Assembly (NCBI GenBank): GCA_937983405.1
Contig: CALJZN010000097.1
Span: forward strand, 1 to 33,017
Source: an uncultured Paracoccaceae bacterium
GTDB taxonomy: Bacteria > Pseudomonadota > Alphaproteobacteria > Rhodobacterales > Rhodobacteraceae
Reading direction: 5' to 3'
Length of the DNA: 33,017 nt
Of this stretch, positions 17,013 to 25,055 are shown in pieces. The notes under the pieces were generated by a model. It had not been told where the DNA came from. It did no database searches and saw only the letters and a list, made by a program, of their open reading frames with translations. Every line of letters begins with the position of its first letter. Position 1 is the first letter of the stretch. Made by a program: the position numbers and the translations under genes.

Positions 17013-18323
17013 ATGATGCCTCGTTTGTCGAGTCGACTGGTTGCGGGCGTGGCGGCAGCCATGGTGGGCGGATGGCTGGGCGTCGGTCAGGCAGCGGCGC
17101 AGCAGAATGTCGTCTGGTGGGATTATTCGGGCGGCGGCGACGGCGTGCGGCTGAAGGCGCTGCTCGCCCGCTTCAACGAGGAGAACGCGGGCAGGATCGC
17201 GATCACCAACACCACGCTGGAATGGGGGACGCCCTACTCTTCCAAGATCCAGACCTCGGCCGCGATCGGTACGGCGTCGGACATCGCGCTCTATCACCTC
17301 GCGCGCAGCTCGACCGGCGTCTCGACCGGCGTGCTGACCGAGATCACGGACACGGAGCTTGCCAGCGTCGGCCTCAGCAAGGACGATTTCGATCCGGCCC
17401 AGGTCGCCGCCGCCTCGGTGGACGGCAAGCTCTATGCCATTCCCTTCGACCTGCACCCGGTCGTCGTCTATCACAACGCCGAAAGGCTGTGCGCGGCGGG
17501 ACTTCTGGGCGAGGACGGGCGGACCGCGGGCATGGACGGCAAGGAGGCGTTCTCGGCCGCCCTGCAGACGCTCGTGGACAACGGCGCGCGCTGCGGCGTG
17601 ACCACGGCCACCGCGGACGGCGGCACGCTGTGGCGGATCTACTACTCGATCTTCAGCCAGACCGGCGGCAGCTTCTTCGAGGATGGCAAGTTCCTGCCGG
17701 GCGACAACTTCCAGAAGGCGGTCGATGCGGCCGAGGTGCTGCGCGGGCTGATCGACTCCGGCCTGATGCCGGCGCAGACCGAATACGTGACCTCGATCGC
17801 GCTGTTCACCTCCGGCGCCTTTGCGATGCACATCAACGGCCTGTGGGAGCTGCCGACGATGGTGGACCTGCAGCGCAAGGGCCACCTCTTCGAGTTCGGC
17901 GCCATGCTGATCCCCGACGTCTTCGGCAACGGCCACGCGCACTGGTGCGACGGCACCTCCTTCGTGATTCCGGCCAATGCCGGAAATCCGATGACGCCCG
18001 AGAAGCGCAAGGCGGTGCTCGAGGTGATCGCCTGGTTTGTGCGGCATTCGCTCGACTGGGCGGATGCGGGCTACATCCTCCCCTGCCGGCAGGTGGCCGA
18101 CCAGGTGCAGCACCTCGAGCCGCAATCCTTCTACGGCATCTTCCCCGAACTGGTCGCGGCGGCGCATTTCGATCCGCAGACGCCGCTGGCAGGCCCGGCC
18201 TACCCCATCTACGATGCGGTGGGCGATTTCATCCTGCCCGCCGTCAACGGCGAGATGGACACGGTCGCGGCCTTCACGGCCCTGCGCGACCGCCTGCAGG
18301 CACTTCAGGACGCGCTGAAATAG
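17013..18323 (+). CDS. Extracellular solute-binding protein, family 1 (UgpB/MalE type)
   Basis: The 436-residue product is a CUT1-type carbohydrate-binding protein. A signal peptide spans about residues 1-29, with cleavage after AAA at 27-29 (before QQNVVWWDYSG). The body shows typical features: ASDIALYHLARS, KLYAIPFDLHPVVVYHNAE, FTSGAFAMHINGLWELP and a C-terminal YDAVGDFILPAVNGE. Start ATG 17013 (or 17016) follows a strong gaggaggaaa. It heads the operon with two permeases and an ATPase, and a LacI operator precedes it. CUT1 systems import di- and oligosaccharides, glycosides or polyols, so the cargo may be an apiose- or rhamnose-containing glycoside; this is inferred only from neighbours. 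Confidence 0.93.
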   Translation: MMPRLSSRLVAGVAAAMVGGWLGVGQAAAQQNVVWWDYSGGGDGVRLKALLARFNEENAGRIAITNTTLEWGTPYSSKIQTSAAIGTASDIALYHLARSSTGVSTGVLTEITDTELASVGLSKDDFDPAQVAAASVDGKLYAIPFDLHPVVVYHNAERLCAAGLLGEDGRTAGMDGKEAFSAALQTLVDNGARCGVTTATADGGTLWRIYYSIFSQTGGSFFEDGKFLPGDNFQKAVDAAEVLRGLIDSGLMPAQTEYVTSIALFTSGAFAMHINGLWELPTMVDLQRKGHLFEFGAMLIPDVFGNGHAHWCDGTSFVIPANAGNPMTPEKRKAVLEVIAWFVRHSLDWADAGYILPCRQVADQVQHLEPQSFYGIFPELVAAAHFDPQTPLAGPAYPIYDAVGDFILPAVNGEMDTVAAFTALRDRLQALQDALK

Positions 18324-18332
18324 CGGGCACCC

Positions 18333-18385
18333 TCGGATTGCGGCCGGCCGCCGCGCCCCTTGGCGCAGCTGCCGGCGCGATCCGA
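18333..18385 (+). terminator. Two-level intercistronic hairpin after the UgpB-type gene
   Basis: Long arms at 18333-18348 and 18371-18385 pair with one wobble and one bulge, and enclose a second hairpin, gcgcc/ggcgc (18353-18366). It lies in the 107-bp gap between binding protein and first permease. It has no T-run, so partial termination or mRNA protection is more likely than a full stop. Confidence 0.5.
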
Positions 18386-18430
18386 AGGCGCATCCGGCGG
18401 ACCGCTCCGCGATCCGGTCGAGGGGGAGGG

Positions 18431-19303
18431 ATGATGACCCGCAGACGCGACATGGCTGTCGCCTTCATTCTGCTTCTGCCGTTCCTCGCGATCTACGGCG
18501 TGGCCTTCGTCTATCCGACGATCGACATGGTTGTGCTGAGCCTGCGGAAGGCGCCGCTGATCGGGGCGGGCGAATGGGCCGGGCTCGACAACTACGTCCG
18601 TCTGGCCGGAGACCGCCTGTTCCGCATCGCGACCCGCAACACGCTGTGGTTCGTGGCGCTGACCGCGCCGGCCTCGACGGTGCTGGCGCTGCTGCTCGCC
18701 ATGGGCGTCGCGCGGCTGCGGGGCTGGCTGCAGGCGGCGGTGCTGGCCTGTTTCTTTTTGCCCTTCATGCTGCCGGTCTCGGTCGTCTACCTGATCTGGC
18801 ACTGGATCCTCGACACCCATTTCGGCATCGCCCAGCCGATCGTCGCGGCCGTCGCGGGCCGGTCCGTGTCGATCTTCCGCACTGTCTCGACCTTCATGCC
18901 GGGCGTCGCCTTTGTCACCGTCTGGGCCACGGTCGGCTTCAGCGTGCTGCTGTTCCTCGCCGGGCTGCGCAGCATCCCGCAAGAGACCTCCGAGGCCGCG
19001 CGGCTCGACGGCGCCGGGCGCATCGCGCTGTTCCGGCACGTCACCTGGCCGCTGATCTGGCCGGTGACCGCGCTGGTCCTGACGATCCAGCTGATCTCGC
19101 ATCTGAAGGTGTTCGACATCGTCTACCTGTTCAACCTGCGCGGCCGGGTGGACGAGACGATGTCGCTCGTGCAATACGTCTTCCGCCTCGCCTTCCAGCA
19201 GAACGACGGCGGCTATGCCGCGACCGTCGCGGTGGCGATCCTCGTCCTGGTCGCCGTGCTCTCGGTGCTGCAGTTTCAGCTTCTGCGGAGCCGCGGGCAA
19301 TGA
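18431..19303 (+). CDS. CUT1-type sugar ABC transporter permease (UgpA/MalF-like)
   Basis: The 290-residue membrane protein has six predicted transmembrane segments. The EAA loop reads EAARLDGAGRIALFRHVTWPLIWP, the coupling site for the ATPase. The N-terminus (FILLLPFLAIYGVAFVYPTIDMVVLSL) is typical of the first permease in such operons. Start ATG 18431 follows gggggaggg directly. The stop overlaps the second permease start by ATGA. Confidence 0.95.
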   Translation: MMTRRRDMAVAFILLLPFLAIYGVAFVYPTIDMVVLSLRKAPLIGAGEWAGLDNYVRLAGDRLFRIATRNTLWFVALTAPASTVLALLLAMGVARLRGWLQAAVLACFFLPFMLPVSVVYLIWHWILDTHFGIAQPIVAAVAGRSVSIFRTVSTFMPGVAFVTVWATVGFSVLLFLAGLRSIPQETSEAARLDGAGRIALFRHVTWPLIWPVTALVLTIQLISHLKVFDIVYLFNLRGRVDETMSLVQYVFRLAFQQNDGGYAATVAVAILVLVAVLSVLQFQLLRSRGQ

Positions 19304-20187
19304 CGGGGGCCACGGCAACGCAGGCGGCGCGCCTGCTGGCGGCTGCGGCCCGGCGCCGGCGGCTGCGCGTCGATCCGATGGGCGCAGCGCTGACGGCCCT
19401 GACGCTTGTCGCGGCGCTGGCCTTCTTCTTTCCGCTCTACTGGGCGCTGGTGACCACGGTGAAGCCCGAGGTCGAGGTCGTGCGGCCGGGCCTGCGGCTC
19501 TGGCCCGAGACCTTCACGCTCGAGGCCTGTGCCTTCGTGCTGACCAATTCGCGCATCCTCGTCTGGTATCTCAACTCGGTGGTGACCTCGGTCGCGGTCA
19601 CCCTCCTCGTGATCCTGAGCAGCCTGCTCGCCGGCTATGCGCTCAGCCAGATCGCCTTTCCGGGGCGGCGGCTGCTCTACGGCATGATCCTCGCGAGCTT
19701 CATAGTGCCGATCTCGGCGCTGATCGTGAACCATTTCCTGCTGGTCCACCGGCTGGGCCTGCTCGACAGCTGGGCCGGGATCGTGCTGCCCCAGCTCATC
19801 CACCCCGTGGTCATCATCGTCTACAAGCAGTTCTTCGACGCGATCCCCAAGGAATACCGCGAGGCGGCCGTCGTCGATGGTGCGGGGCACTTCCAGCTTC
19901 TGTTCCGCATCTTCCTGCCGATGACGACGAGCGTCACCGCGGCGCTGGCGATCATCACCCTCATCAGTGCCTGGAACAACTTCCTCTGGCCGTTCCTGGC
20001 GCAGAACTCGCAGGAGATGATGAACGTCACCGTGGGCATCACCCAGGTGCGCGAGGCCTACGGCATCCGCTATGCGCGCGAGACGGCCTCGGCCGTCATC
20101 GCCGGCCTGCCGATGGTGATGCTGAATCTCGTGTTCCAGCGCCAGATCACCCGGGCCATCGTGCTGTCGGGCGGGATCAAGGCCTGA
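19300..20187 (+). CDS. CUT1-type sugar ABC transporter permease (UgpE/MalG-like)
   Basis: The 295-residue protein is the partner permease. It has an arginine-rich cytosolic start, six hydrophobic segments, an EAA loop EAAVVDGAGHFQLLFRIFLPM, and the MalG-like ITLISAWNNFLWPFL and C-terminal RAIVLSGGIKA. It forms a heterodimeric channel with the product of 18431, with which it is coupled by an ATGA overlap. The ATPase gene follows after 22 bases. Confidence 0.95.
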   Translation: MTGATATQAARLLAAAARRRRLRVDPMGAALTALTLVAALAFFFPLYWALVTTVKPEVEVVRPGLRLWPETFTLEACAFVLTNSRILVWYLNSVVTSVAVTLLVILSSLLAGYALSQIAFPGRRLLYGMILASFIVPISALIVNHFLLVHRLGLLDSWAGIVLPQLIHPVVIIVYKQFFDAIPKEYREAAVVDGAGHFQLLFRIFLPMTTSVTAALAIITLISAWNNFLWPFLAQNSQEMMNVTVGITQVREAYGIRYARETASAVIAGLPMVMLNLVFQRQITRAIVLSGGIKA

Positions 20188-20209
20188 GGGCTGAAAGGGA
20201 GTTGCCACC

Positions 20210-21334
20210 ATGCCGCAGGTCGAGTTCGAGAAGGTCGGCAAGTCCTTCGGGGCGCTGGCTGTGATGCGCGAGCTGAGCTTCCGCATCGAGGACGGCGAGT
20301 TCGCCGTGCTGGTCGGGCCGTCGGGCTGCGGCAAGTCCACGCTGCTGCGGATGCTGGCCGGGCTGGAGGAGATCACGGCGGGCGAGATCCGGATCGCGGG
20401 CCGGGCGGTCAACGACCTGCCGGCGAAGGACCGCGACATCGCCATGGTGTTCCAGAGTTATGCGCTCTATCCGCACATGCGCGTGGTCGAGAACATGGGC
20501 TTCTCGCTGCGGCTGCGCAGGGCGCCGAAGGCGGCGATCGCCGAGCGGGTCGGCGCGGCGGCGCGGACGCTGGGCCTCGACCGGCTGCTCGAGCGCTATC
20601 CGCGCGAGTTGTCGGGCGGCCAGCGTCAGCGGGTGGCGATGGGGCGGGCGCTGGTGCGCAGCCCCAGCGTCTTTCTCTTCGACGAGCCCTTGTCGAACCT
20701 CGACGCCAAGCTGCGCGTGCAGATGCGTACCGAACTGCGCCACCTGCACCAGAAGCTGGGGGCGACGACGATCTATGTGACCCACGACCAGGTCGAGGCG
20801 ATGACCATGGCCGACCGGATCGTGATGATGCGCGACGGCGCCATCGAGCAGGTCGGCCGGCCGCTCGAGATCTACGACCGCCCCGCCAACCACTTCGTCG
20901 CGGGCTTCATCGGCTCGCCTGCCATGAACGTGCTGCCCGGTCGCATCCGGGCCGGGGCAGACCCCGCGGTGGCGCTCGACGGCGGCGGCGTCCTGCCGCT
21001 CGGTCACGTCCCGTCGCTCGCACCCGGTCGCGCCGTGGCCGTCGGCATCCGGCCCGAGCACCTGCGGCCCGATCCCGACGGCCCGCTCTTGGCCGAGGTG
21101 GAGGTGATCGAGCCGACCGGCGCGGAAACCGACCTGTCCTGCCGCTGCGGCGGGCAGCCGCTGATGGTCGCGCTGCGCGACCGCGGCAGCTACCGCCCGG
21201 GCCAGACCCTCCGCCTCGCGCCGCACGCGGGGCCGGTGCACCTGTTCGACGCCGAGACCAGCGCGCGCCTAACCCATCCCGAGTCCATGATCCAGGAGTA
21301 TGACGATGACCGACACGAAACCCGGAACGGCTGA
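20210..21334 (+). CDS. UgpC/MalK-type sugar ABC transporter ATPase
   Basis: The 374-residue ATPase has Walker A GPSGCGKST (36-44), Q-loop Q82, signature LSGGQ (134-138), Walker B FLFDEP (155-160) and switch H192. A C-terminal TOBE-type regulatory domain (VGIRPEHLRPD) follows. It powers the importer encoded just upstream. The tail (after HLFDAETSARL) runs 29 bases into the next gene, whose start and ribosome site lie inside this gene, so the two are translationally coupled. Confidence 0.95.
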   Translation: MPQVEFEKVGKSFGALAVMRELSFRIEDGEFAVLVGPSGCGKSTLLRMLAGLEEITAGEIRIAGRAVNDLPAKDRDIAMVFQSYALYPHMRVVENMGFSLRLRRAPKAAIAERVGAAARTLGLDRLLERYPRELSGGQRQRVAMGRALVRSPSVFLFDEPLSNLDAKLRVQMRTELRHLHQKLGATTIYVTHDQVEAMTMADRIVMMRDGAIEQVGRPLEIYDRPANHFVAGFIGSPAMNVLPGRIRAGADPAVALDGGGVLPLGHVPSLAPGRAVAVGIRPEHLRPDPDGPLLAEVEVIEPTGAETDLSCRCGGQPLMVALRDRGSYRPGQTLRLAPHAGPVHLFDAETSARLTHPESMIQEYDDDRHETRNG

Positions 21335-22229
21335 TTTGCTGCGCATGCTGACGCCGCAGGCGCCGCGGCTGCGCCTGGTGCTCGACACCGACACCTACAA
21401 CGAGGTGGACGACCAGTTCGCCATCGCCCATCTGATGCTCGCCTCCGACCGCTTCGATCTCGAGGCGATCTGCGCCGCGCCCTTCCACAACGAGCGGTCC
21501 TCGGGCCCCGCCGAGGGGATGGAGCTGAGCTACAACGAGATCATTGCCGTGCTCGACGCCATCGGCATGGAGCGGCGGCCGGCGGTCCTGCGAGGCTCGA
21601 CCGCCTGGATGGGGGCCGCCAAGCAGCCGGTGCCCTCGGCGGCGGCCGAGGACATCGTGGCGCGCGCCCGCAGCGCCACACCCGAGGCGCCGCTGCATGT
21701 CGTGGCCATCGGCGCGGTCACCAACGTCAGCAGCGCGCTCCTGATGGCGCCCGACATCCTCGACCGGATCGTCGTCACCTGGATCGCGGGGCATGTGCTC
21801 GACTGGCCGAGCTGCGCCGACTTCAACCTCAAGCAGGACATCGGCGCGGCGCAGGTGCTTTTCGACAGCGGCTGCGCGCTGGCGCTCGTGCCGGCGATGG
21901 GCGTGTCCTCGCACATGCTCTGCACCGTTCCCGAGATCGAGCGCTTCGTGGCCCCGCACGGGGCGATCGGCGCGCTGCTCGCGCAGCGCTTCGCCAGCTA
22001 CCGGCCGGGCATCCTGTGGTCCAAGGAAATCTGGGATCTGGCCGCCGCCGCCTGGCTGTTCGATGCCGCCTGGGTGCGCTCGGAACTGATCCCGCGGCCG
22101 ATCGTGACCGACAACGGCACCTGGAGCTTCGACCGCCGGCGGCCGCCGATGCGCTACGTCTCGATGGTCAACCGCGACCGCATCATGATCGACTTCTACA
22201 ACCGTCTGCAGGCCTTCGCCCCGGCCTGA
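21306..22229 (+). CDS. Nucleoside-hydrolase-like protein (IUNH superfamily)
   Basis: The 307-residue protein shows the N-terminal Ca-binding motif in an unusual spacing: DTDTYNEVDDQFAI (D27, D29, D35, D36) rather than the classical DTDPGxDD. It also has AIGAVTNVSSALL and DFNLKQDIGAAQVLFDSG. Classical members cleave the N-glycosidic bond of ribonucleosides. This variant subgroup, seen from memory beside sugar importers, has no role known to me. A furanoside substrate, such as an apiofuranoside, is a reasonable guess from the neighbours. ATG 21306 is chosen over 21300 because aggag at 21294-21298 is seven bases before it but only one before 21300. Confidence 0.85.
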   Translation: MTDTKPGTADLLRMLTPQAPRLRLVLDTDTYNEVDDQFAIAHLMLASDRFDLEAICAAPFHNERSSGPAEGMELSYNEIIAVLDAIGMERRPAVLRGSTAWMGAAKQPVPSAAAEDIVARARSATPEAPLHVVAIGAVTNVSSALLMAPDILDRIVVTWIAGHVLDWPSCADFNLKQDIGAAQVLFDSGCALALVPAMGVSSHMLCTVPEIERFVAPHGAIGALLAQRFASYRPGILWSKEIWDLAAAAWLFDAAWVRSELIPRPIVTDNGTWSFDRRRPPMRYVSMVNRDRIMIDFYNRLQAFAPA

Positions 22230-22244
22230 CCATGGCCGGGGCGC

Positions 22245-22283
22245 GGCCTGGCGGCGGCGGCGCCGGGCCGCCGCCGTCAGGCC
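22245..22283. terminator. Bidirectional terminator hairpin between convergent genes
   Basis: Sixteen-base arms (22245-22260 and 22268-22283) pair fully except for one G-U wobble, around a seven-base loop. The hairpin lies 15 bases after the nucleoside-hydrolase-like stop and overlaps the last codons of apnL on the other strand. No T-run is present. Confidence 0.6.
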
Positions 22284-24001
22284 GCGATCAGCACCGACCC
22301 CGGGGGCAAATCGGTCGCCCCCGGGGCCCGGTCCATGGCCTCCCGTCCGGCCCAGAGGCGTGCGGGGCGGTCGCAGGCGACCGTCCGCGGCTGCGGCGAC
22401 AGGTTGCCGGCGAGCAGTAGATTCCCGGCGCGCAGGGTGACGAGGCCGGCATCCAGCAATGTCTCGGCCTGCCGCCCGGCAAGGCCGGCCAGCGCCGCCA
22501 CCATCGCCCGGATCGGGCGCGGCCCCTGCGGCCCATCGAGGCCGAAGGGGCCGCCGGGTGCGGCCAGCGCCACCGCCTCAGCCCCCGCCTGCGCCGCCAG
22601 CACCGCCACGCCCAGCGCATAGGCCGCGGCAAAGGCGGTCTCCTGCCGCGGGTCGCGGTCGGTCATCGTCATCCGCCGCGCCTCGGGGTTGGCCGCAAGG
22701 CCCGCGCCGTAGGGGTTGCCGCGCATGGCGACGGCGCAAAGGCCCGGCCGGTAGCCCCGCGGCCCGCCGATGGCGCGCGCGCTGGCGAAGATGTCGGGCA
22801 GGGCCTCGAGCGTCTGCGCCACCGATCGGTCGTCGGCCATGTGCACGATCGCGGCATTGCCATGCGTGACATAGGCGCCGAGGCCCGGCTCGGGCCGGCA
22901 GCGGTTGAGCTCGGTGAAGTTGGTCAGCATGCCCGCGCCGATGCGCGCCCCGGGGAAGGCGCGCGCGGCCCAGCCGGCCGCATCGGCGGGGGAGGCGCCC
23001 GCGGGCCAGGGCCCCTCGGGCTGGTAGCTGCGCAGATAGGCCGCGGGCAGGGCGATGACGTGGCGCGGATGCAGCCCCGCCGCCCGCAGGCGCGACGCAA
23101 GCGCCAGCAACTCGGCCTCGCCGGAAGGATCGTCGGCGACGACGGCCTCGAGATCGATCGGACAGCCGAGCGCGGCGATGCGGGCAAGGTCGTCCGCCCC
23201 CCAGTCGGCCCCCGGCCCGGACCGCAGCAGCAGGCCGCAGCCGGCCGGCACCGGCGGACCCATCCAGGCCGGTTCGGCCGCGAGCAGCATCTCGGGCATG
23301 ATCGCCGCCCGCGGTGCGGCCGGCGCGGCCGGCGCGGGTGCCCCTACAGCCCGGAACACCGCCGCGATGCGCTGGCGGACCGGAACGCCGGCGGGCAGCG
23401 GATAGGGCAGGGGCAGCGCGATCGGGCGGCAATAGGTCTTGTAGCTTGCATCCGACCAGTTGCGCTGGTCCTCCATCTCGAACACGTCGCCCTCGAAGGC
23501 AAGCGCCACCTCCACGGGGCCGATGCGATGGCGCAGGCCGGCGATGTCGCGCACCGGCTGGTCGGGGCTGATCGCCGCGGGAAAGGCAGCCGGCGCGGTG
23601 GTGCCGTCAGGATGGCGCACCTCGACCGGCTGGCCCGAGACGCCCAGCAGCGGATGCAGCAGGCAGAAGCCCGCGCGGTTGGTGAGCAGATCGCGACGCG
23701 CCAGCAGCGTGCAGGACAGATCGAGCCTGTCGGGTCCGATCTCGGCGGTCATCTCGACCCGCACATCGCCACCGGCCACCTGCCAGCGGCGCTGCCAGGT
23801 CAGGCCGTCGGGGCGGTGCAGGATGCGGGTCTCCGCGTCGGTCTCGGCATAGGTGCCCCAGTCGGTGTCGCGGACCGGCACCGAGACTGCGCGGATGACC
23901 TCGACGCCGCGGAAGCGGATGTCGCGCAAGAGACCTCCCTCGGCGGTCACGGCCACATCGCCGCAGACCAGGCACAGCGGATGGTCCGTCAGATCCTGCA
24001 T
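22277..24001 (-). CDS. apnL: D-apionate lactonase (ApnL)
   Basis: The 574-residue protein matches the D-apionate lactonase family as I recall it: an N-terminal beta-rich domain ending in FEMEDQRNWSDASYKTYCRPIALPLPYPL, a central TIM-barrel-like region (IGAGMLTNFTELNRCRPE, VTHGNAAIVHMADDRSVAQTLEALP) and a C-terminal beta domain (LLAGNLSPQPRTV). ApnL opens D-apionolactone to D-apionate in the oxidative apiose pathway. No signal peptide is seen, so it is cytosolic. ATG 24001 has gggagg upstream. The promoter must lie in the shared region with the GntR gene. It faces the importer operon and ends in a shared hairpin. The match is from memory and no alignment was run. Confidence 0.8.
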   Translation of the reverse strand: MQDLTDHPLCLVCGDVAVTAEGGLLRDIRFRGVEVIRAVSVPVRDTDWGTYAETDAETRILHRPDGLTWQRRWQVAGGDVRVEMTAEIGPDRLDLSCTLLARRDLLTNRAGFCLLHPLLGVSGQPVEVRHPDGTTAPAAFPAAISPDQPVRDIAGLRHRIGPVEVALAFEGDVFEMEDQRNWSDASYKTYCRPIALPLPYPLPAGVPVRQRIAAVFRAVGAPAPAAPAAPRAAIMPEMLLAAEPAWMGPPVPAGCGLLLRSGPGADWGADDLARIAALGCPIDLEAVVADDPSGEAELLALASRLRAAGLHPRHVIALPAAYLRSYQPEGPWPAGASPADAAGWAARAFPGARIGAGMLTNFTELNRCRPEPGLGAYVTHGNAAIVHMADDRSVAQTLEALPDIFASARAIGGPRGYRPGLCAVAMRGNPYGAGLAANPEARRMTMTDRDPRQETAFAAAYALGVAVLAAQAGAEAVALAAPGGPFGLDGPQGPRPIRAMVAALAGLAGRQAETLLDAGLVTLRAGNLLLAGNLSPQPRTVACDRPARLWAGREAMDRAPGATDLPPGSVLIAA

Positions 24002-24065
24002 GGGTCAGCCCTCCCGCGGCATCAGAACGCCCGGCCTTCACGATCTCACCATCCGGGCCCGTGCT

Positions 24066-24077
24066 GATATCGTTATC
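24066..24077. promoter_or_regulatory. Imperfect palindrome in the apnL/gntR divergent region
   Basis: gatatcgttatc is a 10-of-12 palindrome and matches 9 of 12 positions of the LacI-type operator ggtaacgttacc. It lies 65 bases before apnL and 119 before the GntR gene. It could be a weak fourth LacI site or unrelated. Confidence 0.3.
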
Positions 24078-24195
24078 TCAACTGGCGGCCCCCGGGCAAG
24101 CGGATCTCGGCGGCTGCCGGGTGGCGGCGCGGCCGACCCATGCCATTGCCCCGCGCCGGAATTCGCGAGATACTCGAACCCGGGGCGGAGCGGGA

Positions 24196-24900
24196 ATGGA
24201 CGGAACCGAAGGCACCGCCGCCGGCGTGGCGGCCACCTCCGAACAGATCGCCCGGGAGCTGACCGCCGGCATCCGGGCGGGGCTGTATTCCGCCGGGCAG
24301 AAGCTTCCCACCGAAAAGGCGCTGAGCGAACGCTACGCCGTCAGCCGCCCGGTGGTGCGCGAGGCGATATCGCGCCTGAAGTCCGACGGTCTGGCCGAAA
24401 GCCGGCGCGGCAGCGGCTGCTACGTCACCGACCCGAGCCAGCGACGGGCGCTGAAGTTCGACGACGGCCGCATCGCCGACCGCAGGGGCCTGCTGGAGCT
24501 GTTCGAGTTGCGCCTGCCCTTCGAGACGGCGGCCGCCCGGCTGGCGGCGGCGCGGCGCGAGCCGGCCGATCTGGCGAAGATGGAGCAGACGCTGGAGGTG
24601 CTGCGCGCGACCGCGCAGTCCACGCGCGATTTCATCGTGGCCGACCAGAGCTTTCACAACGCCATCGCCGCGGCGACGCACAACCGATTCTATGCCGAGT
24701 TCTCGGCCTTCCTGGCCGGCAACCTGATCGCCGCGATCTTCCTGATCCAGTCCGGCTCGCCCAGCGTCGATCTCAAGAGCAGCACGATCGACGAGCACGA
24801 AGCCATCCTCGCCGCGATCCGGGCGCGCGACGCGGAGCGGGCGGCCCGTGCGGTGATGCAGCATTTCGACTCGGCCCGCCTGCGCATCCTCGGGCTCTAG
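24196..24900 (+). CDS. GntR-family (FadR/FCD subgroup) transcriptional regulator
   Basis: The 234-residue protein has an N-terminal winged helix (KLPTEKALSERYAVSRPVVREAISRLKSDGLAE style, residues 37-69) and a C-terminal FCD domain. Metal-binding residues are visible: D and H in ADQSFHNAI, H in DEHEAILAAI and H in MQHFDSARL. It lies between apnL and apsD and divergent from apnL, so it probably senses an apiose pathway intermediate. A FadR-type site (TTGT-CAA-ACAA) lies 24 bases after its stop, in front of apsD. ATG 24196 (MDGTEGTAAG) was chosen; longer forms need GTG starts without a ribosome site. Confidence 0.92.
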   Translation: MDGTEGTAAGVAATSEQIARELTAGIRAGLYSAGQKLPTEKALSERYAVSRPVVREAISRLKSDGLAESRRGSGCYVTDPSQRRALKFDDGRIADRRGLLELFELRLPFETAAARLAAARREPADLAKMEQTLEVLRATAQSTRDFIVADQSFHNAIAAATHNRFYAEFSAFLAGNLIAAIFLIQSGSPSVDLKSSTIDEHEAILAAIRARDAERAARAVMQHFDSARLRILGL

Positions 24901-24917
24901 GCTGCGTCCTCGACCGT

Positions 24918-24946
24918 CGCGGAAAGTTGTCAAACAACTTTCCGCG
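24918..24946. promoter_or_regulatory. 29-bp inverted repeat with FadR-type GntR operator core
   Basis: Thirteen-base perfect arms cgcggaaagttgt (24918-24930) and acaactttccgcg (24934-24946) flank caa. The centre TTGTCAAACAA fits the FadR-subgroup consensus TNGTNNNACNA exactly. It sits between the GntR stop and the apsD start. It could also fold as a terminator hairpin for the GntR gene, but no T-run follows, which favours an operator. Confidence 0.65.
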
Positions 24947-25055
24947 TGATATTGTCGGCACAGCTTGATCGGCCGCTGCGCGATCGGGCACGGTTGCGGC
25001 ACAAGGCCCGTGGCATCGCAGGGCGGCGCGCCCGAGCACAGGGAGATGGTCCATC

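Noticed and set aside
22200-22290. CRISPR-like or tandem GC repeat
   Set aside because: The repeated ggc/ccg units are the two arms of one hairpin between convergent genes, with no spacers.
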